Shown in pieces: positions 7,586 through 15,864 of a DNA stretch of 24,122 bases (positions within the stretch are counted from its first letter, which is position 1; the number at the start of each line of letters is the position of its first letter). The stretch is from Rhodospirillaceae bacterium UBA6608. GTDB taxonomy: Bacteria > Pseudomonadota > Alphaproteobacteria > Rhodospirillales_A > Casp-alpha2. The DNA lies in assembly GCA_002433335.1 (NCBI GenBank), contig DJHY01000245.1, positions 12,880-37,001 on the forward strand. Direction: 5' to 3'. The notes under the pieces are model-generated. The model was given only the letters and a program-made list of their open reading frames with translations, was not told where the DNA came from and did not search any database. The position numbers and the translations under genes were made by a program.

Positions 7586-8689
7586 ATGATTCCAATCTTC
7601 TCTCCGACGTTCGGCGCAGCCGAACGCGAAAACCTGCTCGAATGCATCGACACGGGATGGATCTCGTCCCAAGGCCGGTTCATCGGCGAATTCGAAGCCG
7701 CGTTCGCCGAACGCGCGGACATGCCCTTCGGCGTCGCCACATCGAATTGCACAACGGCGCTACACCTGTCGCTCGCCGCCTTGGGGATCGGGCCTGGGGA
7801 CGAGGTCATCTGCACGGACCTGACGTTCATCGCGCCGGTCAATATGATCGCGCTGACCGGTGCACGCCCGGTTCTGGTCGATGTCGACCCCGTCAGTTGG
7901 GCCATGTCGCCGGATCAAACGGCGCAGGCCGTGACTGAACGGACCAAGGCGATCATCGTCGTTCATCCGTTTAGCCATGCCGCGGACATGGACCCGATCA
8001 TGGCGATCGCGACGAAGCACGGCATCCCCGTGATCGAAGACGTGGCCGAAGCTCCGCTAGGCGAATACAAGAACCGGAAACTCGGCTCGTTCGGCGACAT
8101 GTCCTGCTTCAGCTTTTTCGCCAACAAAGTGATGACCACCGGCGAAGGCGGGATGGTTCTCTGCAGCGACCCGAAATTGGACGAACAACTGCGCGTTTTC
8201 CGCGACCACGGCATGTCGCGTGAAAAGCGCTATCACCATGTCGTCGCCGGATACAATTACCGCATGACCAACATGCAGGCCGCCATCGGGTTGGCCCAAT
8301 TGGCGGCGATCGACGAGATTCTGGACCGGCGCGCGCGGCAGATCGCACGCTATCGCGCGGCGTTCGATGGCAACCCGAATATTCAGGTTCGCCCGATCGA
8401 GCCCTGGTGCAAGGAAGTGCACTGGTTGACGACCATCTCGCTTCCGGAAGTCGGCCTGCGGGACCGATTGCTGGACCATATGAGGTCCCAGGGAATCGAC
8501 GGTCGGCAGATGGTCTTTCCCGTACATGAAGCCGTGCCGTACCGGGACGCGTTCGATCCCGCCGCTTTTCCCGTCGCAACGGGAATTTCTCACCGTTCCC
8601 TGCACCTGCCGTCATCGACGGAACTGTCGGATTCAGAGATCGACCGTATCGCCGACGTCGTCACCTCATGGGTCGAGACCAACCTTTGA
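7586..8689 (+). CDS. DegT/DnrJ/EryC1 family PLP-dependent sugar aminotransferase
   Basis: 367 aa, normal for the family. These enzymes transfer an amino group, usually from glutamate, to a keto-sugar nucleotide. Conserved segments are GWISSQGRFIGEFEAAFAE, SNCTTALHLSLAALGIGPGD, VIEDVAEAPLGEYKNRKLGS and FFANKVMTTGEGGMV, where Lys181 is the expected PLP-binding lysine. The NKxxTTGEGGM form recalls perosamine-synthase-type 4-aminotransferases, but substrate is not assignable. First gene of the operon after the ops-like leader; the Shine-Dalgarno is weak (AGAG at 7574). The next gene overlaps its 3' end. A second, divergent DegT enzyme lies at 13745, implying two amination steps or two amino sugars. 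Confidence 0.92.
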   Translation: MIPIFSPTFGAAERENLLECIDTGWISSQGRFIGEFEAAFAERADMPFGVATSNCTTALHLSLAALGIGPGDEVICTDLTFIAPVNMIALTGARPVLVDVDPVSWAMSPDQTAQAVTERTKAIIVVHPFSHAADMDPIMAIATKHGIPVIEDVAEAPLGEYKNRKLGSFGDMSCFSFFANKVMTTGEGGMVLCSDPKLDEQLRVFRDHGMSREKRYHHVVAGYNYRMTNMQAAIGLAQLAAIDEILDRRARQIARYRAAFDGNPNIQVRPIEPWCKEVHWLTTISLPEVGLRDRLLDHMRSQGIDGRQMVFPVHEAVPYRDAFDPAAFPVATGISHRSLHLPSSTELSDSEIDRIADVVTSWVETNL

Positions 8690-9408
8690 CACAGGCCGTC
8701 ACGACCGCGATCATTCTGGCGGGCGGGTTCGGCACCCGATTGCGCGCCGCGGTCAGCGACGTCCCCAAACCGTTGGCGCCGGTCGGTGGGCGACCGTTTC
8801 TTGCCCTTCAACTCGACTGGTTGGAACGACACGGCATTGAATCAGTCTGCATTTCCGCACACTACATGGCCGATAAAATTTTGAGCTACGCAGCCGAAGC
8901 CCGCCAAACGACAGGATTGGCTATCAACGTCGTCGTCGAAGACGAACCGCTAGGCACCGGCGGCGCCGTCTGTCACGCCATGAACAGCATCGCCGACACC
9001 GGCGATGTCGTGGTTATGAACGGCGATACGTATTACGCGTTCGATCTGCGGCAATTGACCGATGATCATCGCACCCGCCAAGGGATCGCGACCATGGCGG
9101 TCGCCCCGGTCGAAAATTGCAGCCGTTATGGCACTGTCGAAATCGAAGGCGGAAAAGTACGCTCGTTCCGACAAGCAATGGGCGCTGCGACGGCGGGTCT
9201 GGTCAATTGCGGCCTTTACGCCTTCTCCCGCAAGGCGCTGACACGGACGCCGAGCGGGCCGTTCAATATGGAAAAAGACTTCTTTCCACAGCTCGCCGCC
9301 GACGGCGTGTTGAATGCCTGTTTGATTAATGACGCCGAAGCCTTTACCGATATCGGCCTTCCCGAGGCCTATGCAGAGTTTAGCGCCAAATTCGTCCAAG
9401 GAGCCTGA
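8668..9408 (+). CDS. HddC/PtmE-like sugar-phosphate nucleotidyltransferase
   Basis: 246 aa from ATG 8668. The N-terminus carries the NTP-transferase signature AIILAGGFGTRLRAAVSDVP followed by KPLAPVGGRPFL; EDEPLGTGG and MNGDTYY (metal-binding Asp) follow. The best family-level fit is the HddC (heptose-1-phosphate guanylyltransferase) or PtmE (glucosamine-1-phosphate guanylyltransferase) group, which activate a sugar 1-phosphate with GTP; nucleotide and sugar are not determined here. ATG 8668 overlaps the aminotransferase by 22 bp. A TTG at 8686 overlapping that gene's stop gives the more usual N-terminus and may be the true start, in line with the TTG start of the next gene. PtmE normally has a CBS pair; here the CBS pair is in the next protein. 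Confidence 0.85.
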   Translation: MGRDQPLTQAVTTAIILAGGFGTRLRAAVSDVPKPLAPVGGRPFLALQLDWLERHGIESVCISAHYMADKILSYAAEARQTTGLAINVVVEDEPLGTGGAVCHAMNSIADTGDVVVMNGDTYYAFDLRQLTDDHRTRQGIATMAVAPVENCSRYGTVEIEGGKVRSFRQAMGAATAGLVNCGLYAFSRKALTRTPSGPFNMEKDFFPQLAADGVLNACLINDAEAFTDIGLPEAYAEFSAKFVQGA

Positions 9409-9410
9409 TT

Positions 9411-10772
9411 TTGGCCGTTTCCGACATTCAATCAATCCTCTTGCCGCGCGACGAAACCCTGCGGACCGCAATGCGCAAACTGCAGGCCAGCGGCTGCGGC
9501 TTGGTGATCGTAGTTGACGAAGAAGGCGCCGCGATCGGCGTACTCAGCGACGGCGATATCCGCACGGGATTGTTGGAACAAGAGAACCTGGAAGTTCCGG
9601 TTTCATCCTATATGACCAAGGAATTCGTTTGGGTCGAAGAAGGGGTCTCCAAGGAAAAGGTCCTCAAACTTTTCGACAATCGCGTAAGAGCGATCCCTAT
9701 TCTGGATGCCGACGGGCGGCCCAAGGATCTGGCCACGCCGGGCTACGCGCAACCCCAGGCCGAGGTCTTCGCCCGCGCCAAGGCGCCGCTGCGCGTCAGT
9801 CTTGCCGGCGGCGGTACCGACTACACCGGGTTCTTTGTCCGCCACGGCGGCTGCAGCCTGTCCACCACCATGGCCAAGTATTGCTACGCGACGCTACGGA
9901 AACGGGACGACGGAAGGATCAACATCTGCTCCCTCGACCTTCATCAAACGTTGAGCTACGACAGCGCGGACCAGATCGCCTATGACGGGCAACTCGACCT
10001 GTTGAAAGCCGCGATCAAGGTTCTGCGCCCCAACTTCGGTTTCGATCTGGAAGTCGGCAGCGATTTTTCTCCCGGCTCGGGCCTGGGCGGGTCCGCCGCG
10101 GTGCTCGCCGCCGTGATCGGATGCTTCAACGAATTCCGTCAGGATTTTTTCGACCTGCACACCATCTCCGAATTCGCCTATGAGGCCGAACGCGTGGAGC
10201 TTGAGATCACCGGCGGTTGGCAGGATCAATACAGCACCGTGTTCGGCGGGTTCAATTTCATCGAATTCAACGCGGACAAAAACGTTGTGACGCCCCTTCG
10301 GATTCCCGAGACGACGCAGCTCGAATTGGAAGCCCGGTCGCTACTTTGTTACACCGGCCAACCGCACGGCGGTGAGACGATTCAGAAAGAGCATCGCGAA
10401 CGGGCTTACGACGATGCCCGAATGGCATCCTTCGCCGCGGAGGTCCAGGGCATTGCCCAAGACATGAAATCGAACCTGCTGCGCGGCGATTTGTCGGGGT
10501 TCGGTCGTCTGTTGCACGAAACTTGGGAAATCAAGAAGCGGTCGAACCCCAAGGTAACCACACGGAAGATCGACGAGATCTACGACCGCGCCATGAAGGC
10601 CGGGGCCGAAGGCGGGCGGCTGCTGGGCACCGGCGGCGGTGGCTATATCCTGTTCTTCACCCAACCTTTCGCGCGCTATCAGGTCGCGACGACGCTGCAA
10701 GACATGGGTTTGACGGTCGAGAGCGTCAACCTGGATCAGGCCGGCCTGCAGACCTGGAGCACAAGACCTTAA
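9411..10772 (+). CDS. CBS-domain pair fused to HddA-like GHMP sugar kinase
   Basis: 453 aa. Residues about 5-115 are a CBS pair (GCGLVIVVDEEGAAIGVLSD then GDIRTGL; VSSYMTKEFVWVEEG; RVRAIPILDADGRP). From about 125 the protein is a GHMP kinase: KAPLRVSLAGGGTDYTGFF, the ATP-binding loop SPGSGLGGSAAVLAA and the C-terminal GGRLLGTGGGGYILFF. This kinase type resembles HddA, which phosphorylates heptose 7-phosphate at C1; here it could make the sugar 1-phosphate used by the nucleotidyltransferase upstream. The TTG start at 9411 is well supported: AAGGAG at 9398-9403 with 7-base spacing, and no better start nearby. CBS pairs usually bind adenosyl nucleotides and regulate enzymes, so allosteric control is inferred. 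The CBS-kinase order is unusual. Confidence 0.88.
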   Translation: MAVSDIQSILLPRDETLRTAMRKLQASGCGLVIVVDEEGAAIGVLSDGDIRTGLLEQENLEVPVSSYMTKEFVWVEEGVSKEKVLKLFDNRVRAIPILDADGRPKDLATPGYAQPQAEVFARAKAPLRVSLAGGGTDYTGFFVRHGGCSLSTTMAKYCYATLRKRDDGRINICSLDLHQTLSYDSADQIAYDGQLDLLKAAIKVLRPNFGFDLEVGSDFSPGSGLGGSAAVLAAVIGCFNEFRQDFFDLHTISEFAYEAERVELEITGGWQDQYSTVFGGFNFIEFNADKNVVTPLRIPETTQLELEARSLLCYTGQPHGGETIQKEHRERAYDDARMASFAAEVQGIAQDMKSNLLRGDLSGFGRLLHETWEIKKRSNPKVTTRKIDEIYDRAMKAGAEGGRLLGTGGGGYILFFTQPFARYQVATTLQDMGLTVESVNLDQAGLQTWSTRP

Positions 10773-10777
10773 CCGTC

Positions 10778-11650
10778 ATGCAGGTATATGCCTCGACCAC
10801 CTTTCTCGGCACCGCTCCGACCCCGGTCGAAGAGCCGCTGGCTTTGCTTGCCCGGGAAGTCGAAGACTTGGATGGTGTCGAGCTGGGCTCCACCCATATT
10901 TGGTCCGGCGACATTCCGCGCGCTGTCGTGGCGGCCTGGAACAAACCGGTCATCACCCATAACTATTTCCCGCCCGCGCGGGAATCGATGGTTCTGAACA
11001 TCGCGTCCCCCGATCCGGAAATTCGCGACGCGTCGATCCGCCACATGACCTATTGCCTGGAAGTCGCCGCGCAGCTGGGCGCGCCTCTTTACACCATTCA
11101 TCCCGGCTTCCTGGCCGAGCCAAAAGTCGCCGCGCCGGATGCCGCCGGGCGCAAATTCGATTTCGGCTTCCAAGGCGCGACCACGCCTTATGAACGCGCT
11201 TTCGAATTGATGGTCGATGCTTTGGGCCGCTTGTGCGATGCCGCCGCTGCGCATGGCGTCGCCCTGGCGATCGAGACAGAAGGAAGCCTGACGTCACGGG
11301 ACGTAACTTTGATGGAACGGCCCGAAGAATATGACCGCCTGTTCGACGCCCTGCCGACCGGCCTGCACCTGAACCTCAACTTGGCTCACACCAGCTTGGC
11401 GGCGAAAGGACATGATTTCGACGTCGCGGATTTCGTCACTCGTTTCAAGGACCGCATCGCCGCGGTCGAGATCAGCCACAATGACGGCTTCGGTGATCAG
11501 CATCGGCCCCTTGAAGCGGATGCGCCTGTGCTCGACCTGATCCCGCTCCTGCCGGCCGTGCCGTTGATTTTGGAATTCCGCTGCGCGACAACCTCCGATA
11601 TTCGAAACAGCGCGCGTCTGGTTCGCGCCGCTAACCCGGCCAACGCATAA
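10778..11650 (+). CDS. Sugar phosphate isomerase/epimerase-like TIM-barrel protein
   Basis: 290 aa. It reads as an AP_endonuc_2/xylose isomerase-like TIM barrel: GVELGSTHIWSGD early, KPVITHNYFPPARESMVLNI, LGAPLYTIHPGFLAEP, GVALAIETEGSL, GLHLNLNLAHTSLAAKGHDF, AAVEISHNDGFGDQHRPL. The repeated His, Glu, Asp and Asn residues at strand ends (TIHPG, IETEG, ISHNDG, LEFR) are consistent with a metal centre. Likely role is isomerisation or epimerisation of a phosphorylated or free sugar feeding the NeuB-type synthase; the exact reaction is unknown. ATG 10778 is 5 bp after the kinase stop; the frame is open far upstream but there it overlaps the kinase. Confidence 0.75.
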   Translation: MQVYASTTFLGTAPTPVEEPLALLAREVEDLDGVELGSTHIWSGDIPRAVVAAWNKPVITHNYFPPARESMVLNIASPDPEIRDASIRHMTYCLEVAAQLGAPLYTIHPGFLAEPKVAAPDAAGRKFDFGFQGATTPYERAFELMVDALGRLCDAAAAHGVALAIETEGSLTSRDVTLMERPEEYDRLFDALPTGLHLNLNLAHTSLAAKGHDFDVADFVTRFKDRIAAVEISHNDGFGDQHRPLEADAPVLDLIPLLPAVPLILEFRCATTSDIRNSARLVRAANPANA

Positions 11651-11660
11651 GGCACTACAA

Positions 11661-12731
11661 ATGACGTCCTTCGGAATTCGCCTGCCCAACCGTTCGATCG
11701 GCCCCGGCAACCCGCTGTTCTTCATCGCAGAAGCCGGGGTGAACCATAATGGCGACCTGGGCATGGCCTTGGCGCTGGTCGATGCCGCCGCCGCCGCAGG
11801 CGCCGACGCCGTGAAGTTTCAGACCTTCCGTGCCGAAAGCCTGATCACCCGCACCGCGCCGAAGGCCCCGTATCACACCGAGACCACGGGGCCGGACGAA
11901 GAACAGACTTGGTTCGAATTGCTCAAGACCCAGGAACTGACGCCGGACATGCACCGCGCCATCATCGAACGTTGTGCCGAGAAGGGCGTGATGTTCCTGT
12001 CGACGCCTTATGACAATGAAAGCGTCGATCTGCTCGATGCGTTGGACGTGCCGCTTTACAAAGTCGCCTCGACCGATGCCAATAACATTCCGTTCCTTGA
12101 GTATATGGCGAGCAAGGGCCGCCCGATCATTCTGTCGACGGCGATGTGCGACTTGGACGAAGTGAAGGCCAGCGTCGCCGCGATCCGGGCTGCCGGCGTC
12201 GGTGATTTGCTGGTCATGCAATGCACCGGCAGCTATCCCGCCCCGATTGCGGAAGCGAACCTGCGGGCCATGCACGGCATCGCCGAGGCCTGCGACGTCG
12301 CCGTCGGATATTCCGATCACACGCCTGGTGTCGAAGCGGCTATTGCCGCCACTGCCATGGGGGCAGCCGCCTATGAAAAGCATTTTACCCTGGACCGGTC
12401 CCTGCCCGGCCCCGACCATCGGGCCTCGTTGGAGCCGGATGAACTGACCGATCTTGTGCGCGCCGTCCGATCCGTCGAAGCAGCACTCGGCGACGGCGCG
12501 AAGCGGGTCATGCCCTGCGAACAGATCAACCGGCAGCGCTTGCGCAAAAGCATTTTGGCCGGACGGGAAATGGCCGCCGGCGAGACCTTGGGCCTGGGCG
12601 ACCTTGCGATCAAACGCGCCGGTGGACTGGGGCTGTCCCCGGACCGATATCGTGAAATCGTCGGTCGGGTCCTGACCCGTCCCGTGTCCCTGGAAGAACC
12701 CCTGACGCTCGAACATTTCGCCGATCAATAG
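11661..12731 (+). CDS. NeuB-family nonulosonate (sialic/legionaminic acid-type) synthase
   Basis: 356 aa, the usual length. NeuB enzymes condense phosphoenolpyruvate with an N-acyl amino-hexose to a nine-carbon 2-keto-3-deoxy acid. Seen here: FFIAEAGVNHNGDLGMALAL, AGADAVKFQTFRAE, FLSTPYDNESVDLLD, YKVASTDANNIPFL, VGYSDHTPGVEAAIAATAMG and AYEKHFTLDRSLPGPDHRAS, the metal- and PEP-binding core. The C-terminal ~60 residues (RKSILAGREMAAGETLGLGD) are the antifreeze-like SAF domain. Its details look closer to NeuB/LegI than PseI, by eye only. AAGG at 11649-11652 lies 8 bases before the ATG. No NeuC-type UDP-sugar hydrolase is present in the window, so how the substrate is made is open. Confidence 0.9.
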   Translation: MTSFGIRLPNRSIGPGNPLFFIAEAGVNHNGDLGMALALVDAAAAAGADAVKFQTFRAESLITRTAPKAPYHTETTGPDEEQTWFELLKTQELTPDMHRAIIERCAEKGVMFLSTPYDNESVDLLDALDVPLYKVASTDANNIPFLEYMASKGRPIILSTAMCDLDEVKASVAAIRAAGVGDLLVMQCTGSYPAPIAEANLRAMHGIAEACDVAVGYSDHTPGVEAAIAATAMGAAAYEKHFTLDRSLPGPDHRASLEPDELTDLVRAVRSVEAALGDGAKRVMPCEQINRQRLRKSILAGREMAAGETLGLGDLAIKRAGGLGLSPDRYREIVGRVLTRPVSLEEPLTLEHFADQ

Positions 12732-12761
12732 TCGGCATCATCCAAGAGAAAATAGGTAGGC

Positions 12762-13700
12762 ATGAAAATTCTCGTCACAGGCGGTGCCGGTTACATCGGC
12801 TCCATTCTCGTTCCGGAACTGCTGGCCAAAGGCCATCAGGTGACCGTGCTCGACAGCTTCATGTTCCACCAGACGAGCTTGCTGCAGAATTGCGCCAACC
12901 CGGCGTTCGAGGTCATCAAAGGCGATGTCCGCGATACCGCGTTGATGGAACGGGAATATCCCAAGTACGACGTCATTGTGCCGCTGGCCGGGATCGTCGG
13001 CGCACCCGCCTGCGCCCGCCATCCAGAGACGACACGGCAGGTCAACTTCGAAGCCGTCCGCCATATGGTCGGCAATCTGTCGAAAGATCAGCGGGTGATC
13101 AATCCGGTCACGAACTCGGGTTATGGGATCGGAGAGAAGGACAAGTTCTGCACCGAGGAAAGCCCCCTGAACCCGATCTCGCTTTACGGCATCACCAAGG
13201 TCGAAGCGGAAAAGGTTTTGCTCGATTGGGGGAATGCCGCCTGCTTCCGTCTCGCGACTGTGTTCGGCATGTCGCCGCGGATGCGGCTCGACCTGTTGGT
13301 CAACGATTTCACCTACCGCGCCGTCAATGACGGCTTCATCGTGCTGTTCGAATCCCATTTCAAACGCAACTACATCCATGTCCGCGACGTCGCCGCGGCC
13401 TTCATGATGGCGCTCGACGATTGGGATTCTTTCAAAGGCGAAACCTTCAACGTCGGTCTGTCCGAAGCGAACCTGTCGAAATGGGAATTGTGCGAACGCA
13501 TCAAGGCGGCGCTTCCGAACTTCTATTTCGTCGAAGCCGCCGTGGGCGAAGACCCGGACAAACGCGACTACATCGTCAGCAACGAAAAGATCGAAGGCCG
13601 CGGCTGGCGCCCCCAGCACGGCCTGGACGCCGGCATCCGCGAATTGATCAAAGGTTACACAATGATCCGGGATGGCGGCCAATTCGACAACCTGGGCTGA
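12762..13700 (+). CDS. NAD-dependent epimerase/dehydratase (extended SDR)
   Basis: 312 aa. Residues 1-30 hold the Rossmann motif TGGAGYIGSILVPELLAKGH, then KGDVRD (adenine contact), PLAGIVGAPAC and the catalytic YGITK (Tyr-x-x-x-Lys). The active-site Ser/Thr region reads VTNSGYGIGEKDKF, a variant of the usual SSxSVYG. The C-terminal half (FKRNYIHVRDVAAAFMMALD, ETFNVG) is the substrate domain of nucleotide-sugar epimerases and dehydratases. The reaction is not determined: 4-epimerisation, 4,6-dehydration or 3,5-epimerisation are all possible. It could make the 4-keto sugar for one of the two DegT enzymes. It is 30 bp after the NeuB gene and 44 bp before the second aminotransferase. Confidence 0.88.
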   Translation: MKILVTGGAGYIGSILVPELLAKGHQVTVLDSFMFHQTSLLQNCANPAFEVIKGDVRDTALMEREYPKYDVIVPLAGIVGAPACARHPETTRQVNFEAVRHMVGNLSKDQRVINPVTNSGYGIGEKDKFCTEESPLNPISLYGITKVEAEKVLLDWGNAACFRLATVFGMSPRMRLDLLVNDFTYRAVNDGFIVLFESHFKRNYIHVRDVAAAFMMALDDWDSFKGETFNVGLSEANLSKWELCERIKAALPNFYFVEAAVGEDPDKRDYIVSNEKIEGRGWRPQHGLDAGIRELIKGYTMIRDGGQFDNLG

Positions 13701-13744
13701 TCGCCAGCTACCAGACAACATTCAAACAACGGATACATCAGACA

Positions 13745-14893
13745 ATGGCAGGACCGGAACTAGTCGGCGATATCGAACGCGCTTACGTCGAACGCCTGTT
13801 TAACGAAAACACCCCAGCGGTCTTGTACCGTTATCATCCCAAGGCGCATTTCGCGCAGGAGTTCGAAACCCGCATTGCCGAACGACTGGGAGTCGGTTAC
13901 GCGCATCTGGTGTCGTCCGGCACCGCGGCCATCGAAACCGCGCTGTACGCCGCCGGGGTAAAACCCGGCGACGAAGTGATCGTTACGGCCTTCACTTTCC
14001 TGGCGCCGATCGAATCCATTCTCCGCCTTGGCGCCATCCCTGTCTGCGTTGACATCGACGACACCTATCACTTCAGCGTCGAAACCGTTGAACAGGCAAT
14101 TACCGACCGCACCGCCGCCGTTTGCGTCGTCCCCATGTGGGGGGCTTGCGACATGGACGGCCTGGTCAGCCTGTGCCGCGACCGGGGCATCCGGATCGTT
14201 GAGGATTCCGCCCAGGCATTGGCGGGCAGCTACAAGGGCCGCACCCTCGGCACGTTCGGCACGGCGGCCTCGTTCTCGCTTGATGCCGGCAAGACGTTAA
14301 CCGCCGGCGAAGGCGGATTTGTCGTCACCAACGACGAGACGGTTTACGATCGGGCGGCCGCCTATTCCGACCACGGGCACATGCACATGACCGACCGGCC
14401 CCGCGGCAAGGACGGAGTCGTCAACCCCGGCGCCAATTACCGTGCGTCAGAATTGACAGCCGCCATCGCTTTGGGTCAGCTTGAGCGCCTCGACGACATC
14501 CTGATCCGGCAGCGTGCGCGTTATGCGCGCCTGACGTCGGAGATCGCCCGGTTGAACAACGTGTCCATTCGCAAGACCTCGGACCCGCAGGGCGAACTTT
14601 GCGATACCCTGATACTGACCTTCACCGACAGCACGACCGCGACCCAGGTCGCCGACGATCTGCTCGCACAGGGTGTGGGTACGAAAATCCTACCCGAGGC
14701 ATTCGACTGGCATTTCGCCGGGGCGTGGACTCACATCTGGGATCGCGTGCCCGGGTCCGACGCTCACATCGCCCGGGTCGATAACTGGTCGCGCACCCGC
14801 GCGTTACTCGAACGCTCGGTCGCCCTTCCCGTTTCGGTGCACGAGAACCCGGAATGGGACGCCAAGGTCCTGAAGGTTTTGTCCGCCGTTTAA
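13745..14893 (+). CDS. Second DegT/DnrJ/EryC1 family aminotransferase, KdnA-like
   Basis: 382 aa. PLP-fold motifs: HLVSSGTAAIETALYAAGVK, PGDEVIVTAFTFLAPIESIL, RIVEDSAQALAGSYKGRTLG and SFSLDAGKTLTAGEGGFVV, with Lys183 as the expected PLP lysine. The N-terminal pattern (PELVGDIE, FNENTPAVLYRYHPK) and the DHGHMHMTDRPRGKDG segment recall the subfamily that includes KdnA, the 8-amino-8-deoxy-Kdo aminotransferase, more than the enzyme at 7586. That is recollection-based similarity, not alignment. If right, it would aminate a keto group on the assembled keto-acid sugar instead of a sugar nucleotide. The start at ATG 13745 was chosen because the upstream part of the open frame overlaps the SDR gene. 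Last gene before the convergent dioxygenase. Confidence 0.88.
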   Translation: MAGPELVGDIERAYVERLFNENTPAVLYRYHPKAHFAQEFETRIAERLGVGYAHLVSSGTAAIETALYAAGVKPGDEVIVTAFTFLAPIESILRLGAIPVCVDIDDTYHFSVETVEQAITDRTAAVCVVPMWGACDMDGLVSLCRDRGIRIVEDSAQALAGSYKGRTLGTFGTAASFSLDAGKTLTAGEGGFVVTNDETVYDRAAAYSDHGHMHMTDRPRGKDGVVNPGANYRASELTAAIALGQLERLDDILIRQRARYARLTSEIARLNNVSIRKTSDPQGELCDTLILTFTDSTTATQVADDLLAQGVGTKILPEAFDWHFAGAWTHIWDRVPGSDAHIARVDNWSRTRALLERSVALPVSVHENPEWDAKVLKVLSAV

Positions 14894-14899
14894 GGAGAC

Positions 14900-14930
14900 G
14901 GCCTGGCAGGCCTTAGTGGGATTTTTTGGC
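14900..14930. terminator. Weak hairpin between convergent genes, possible terminator
   Basis: GGCCT-GGC-AGGCC (14900-14912) forms a 5-bp stem with a 3-base loop between the two converging stop codons. A T-run (TTTTTT, about 14922-14927) follows on the plus strand after a gap of roughly ten bases. The short stem and displaced T-run make it a poor intrinsic terminator; it is the only candidate between the two genes. Confidence 0.25.
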
Positions 14931-15665
14931 ATCCAAAAAGGCGGCCAGCTTCTTTTCGTAACGGGCAAAAGCTTCTTTGTCCCATTCGGCCTGACTGGCG
15001 ATTGAGAAGTTACATCCCCGGCGTTCGCGTTCCGACAGATTGTCTTCGCTGCCATGGATGACCAACGCATTGTGAATGACGCAGTCACCGCGTTTCAAAT
15101 CGAGCATTACCGGCTCGCCCAGGTTCAGCTGCTCGATCATCGGTTTGGTTACCGCCATCGACGCACCCAAGTTGCCTTCCGGAAGATGGTCTACGTCCCC
15201 GAGATTGTGAGAGCCCGGGTAATAGTAAAGGCCACCGTTCTCGGGATTCGCGTTATCGACAGCAATCCACAAGGTCAGGATTTCACCGCCCTTGATGTAG
15301 TTGTAGGCATTGTCCTGATGCGCGGCCGTCGCCAATCCATATCGCGCAGGCTTTGCAAAAAACGATCCGTTGAAAACCTTAGGATCGACCGTGCCGTAGC
15401 ACATGCGGACGAGATCGATCAGCCCGCTTCCCCGGACAAGGTCGCACCAGAATTCGGAATGTTCATGCATGTTGTGCAGGCTGCTCAGGACATCCTTGTT
15501 GGGGCCGACAAAATGAATGTCGCGCTTGGCCGTCAGAACATGGCTCAACCGTTCCAATTCCTGCTCAAGTTTGCTGACCGTCGCCTCGTCAAAGGCCGAG
15601 CGGACGACCGTGAAGCCATCGCGCTTCAGGTCCTGAACCATTTCTTCAGTCGCAGTAAAAGCCAT
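14913..15665 (-). CDS. Phytanoyl-CoA dioxygenase (PhyH)-like Fe(II)/2-oxoglutarate oxygenase
   Basis: 250 aa. The double-stranded beta-helix family hydroxylates substrates using iron, O2 and 2-oxoglutarate. The iron triad is visible: His116 and Asp118 in TAAHQDNAYNY and His204 in LVIHGSEDNLSERERRG, whose trailing arginines (about 215-216) should bind 2-oxoglutarate. LWIAVDNANPENGGLYYYPG is the typical core strand pair. The minus-strand ATG has GGAG 5 bases upstream. It is the only minus-strand gene inside the biosynthetic region, convergent with the KdnA-like gene and divergent from the NeuD-like gene. It may hydroxylate a sugar or acyl/aminoacyl substituent of the glycan, but substrate is unknown and an unrelated role cannot be excluded. 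Confidence 0.88.
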   Translation of the reverse strand: MAFTATEEMVQDLKRDGFTVVRSAFDEATVSKLEQELERLSHVLTAKRDIHFVGPNKDVLSSLHNMHEHSEFWCDLVRGSGLIDLVRMCYGTVDPKVFNGSFFAKPARYGLATAAHQDNAYNYIKGGEILTLWIAVDNANPENGGLYYYPGSHNLGDVDHLPEGNLGASMAVTKPMIEQLNLGEPVMLDLKRGDCVIHNALVIHGSEDNLSERERRGCNFSIASQAEWDKEAFARYEKKLAAFLDAKKSH

Positions 15666-15722
15666 GTTTGCTCCGTAGCTCTATCGGCACCGAACGATTT
15701 AAGCACCGATGTCCGAGAAGGA

Positions 15723-15752
15723 CAGATATTCATTGCGCACAACCATCGTCAA
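15723..15752 (-). promoter_or_regulatory. Possible promoter of the PhyH-like gene
   Basis: On the minus strand TTGACG (complement of 15747-15752) is followed after 18 bp by TATCTG (complement of 15723-15728). The -35 is good, the -10 poor. It would give a leader of about 50 bases before the ATG at 15665. Confidence 0.35.
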
Positions 15753-15864
15753 CCCTCGCGCCGATACCGAAAGCAAATTTACACCGCCACTCGGCCAATG
15801 AGCGGCTCAGGGTCGTCGCTCTCTACACGCGGCGGACCGACATTTCATTGCGCCAGATCAATCC

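Noticed and set aside
15672..15682. Second ops-like string CCGTAGCT before the PhyH-like gene
   Set aside because: The GCGG part of the core is broken, and the bases coincide with the Shine-Dalgarno of the minus-strand gene.
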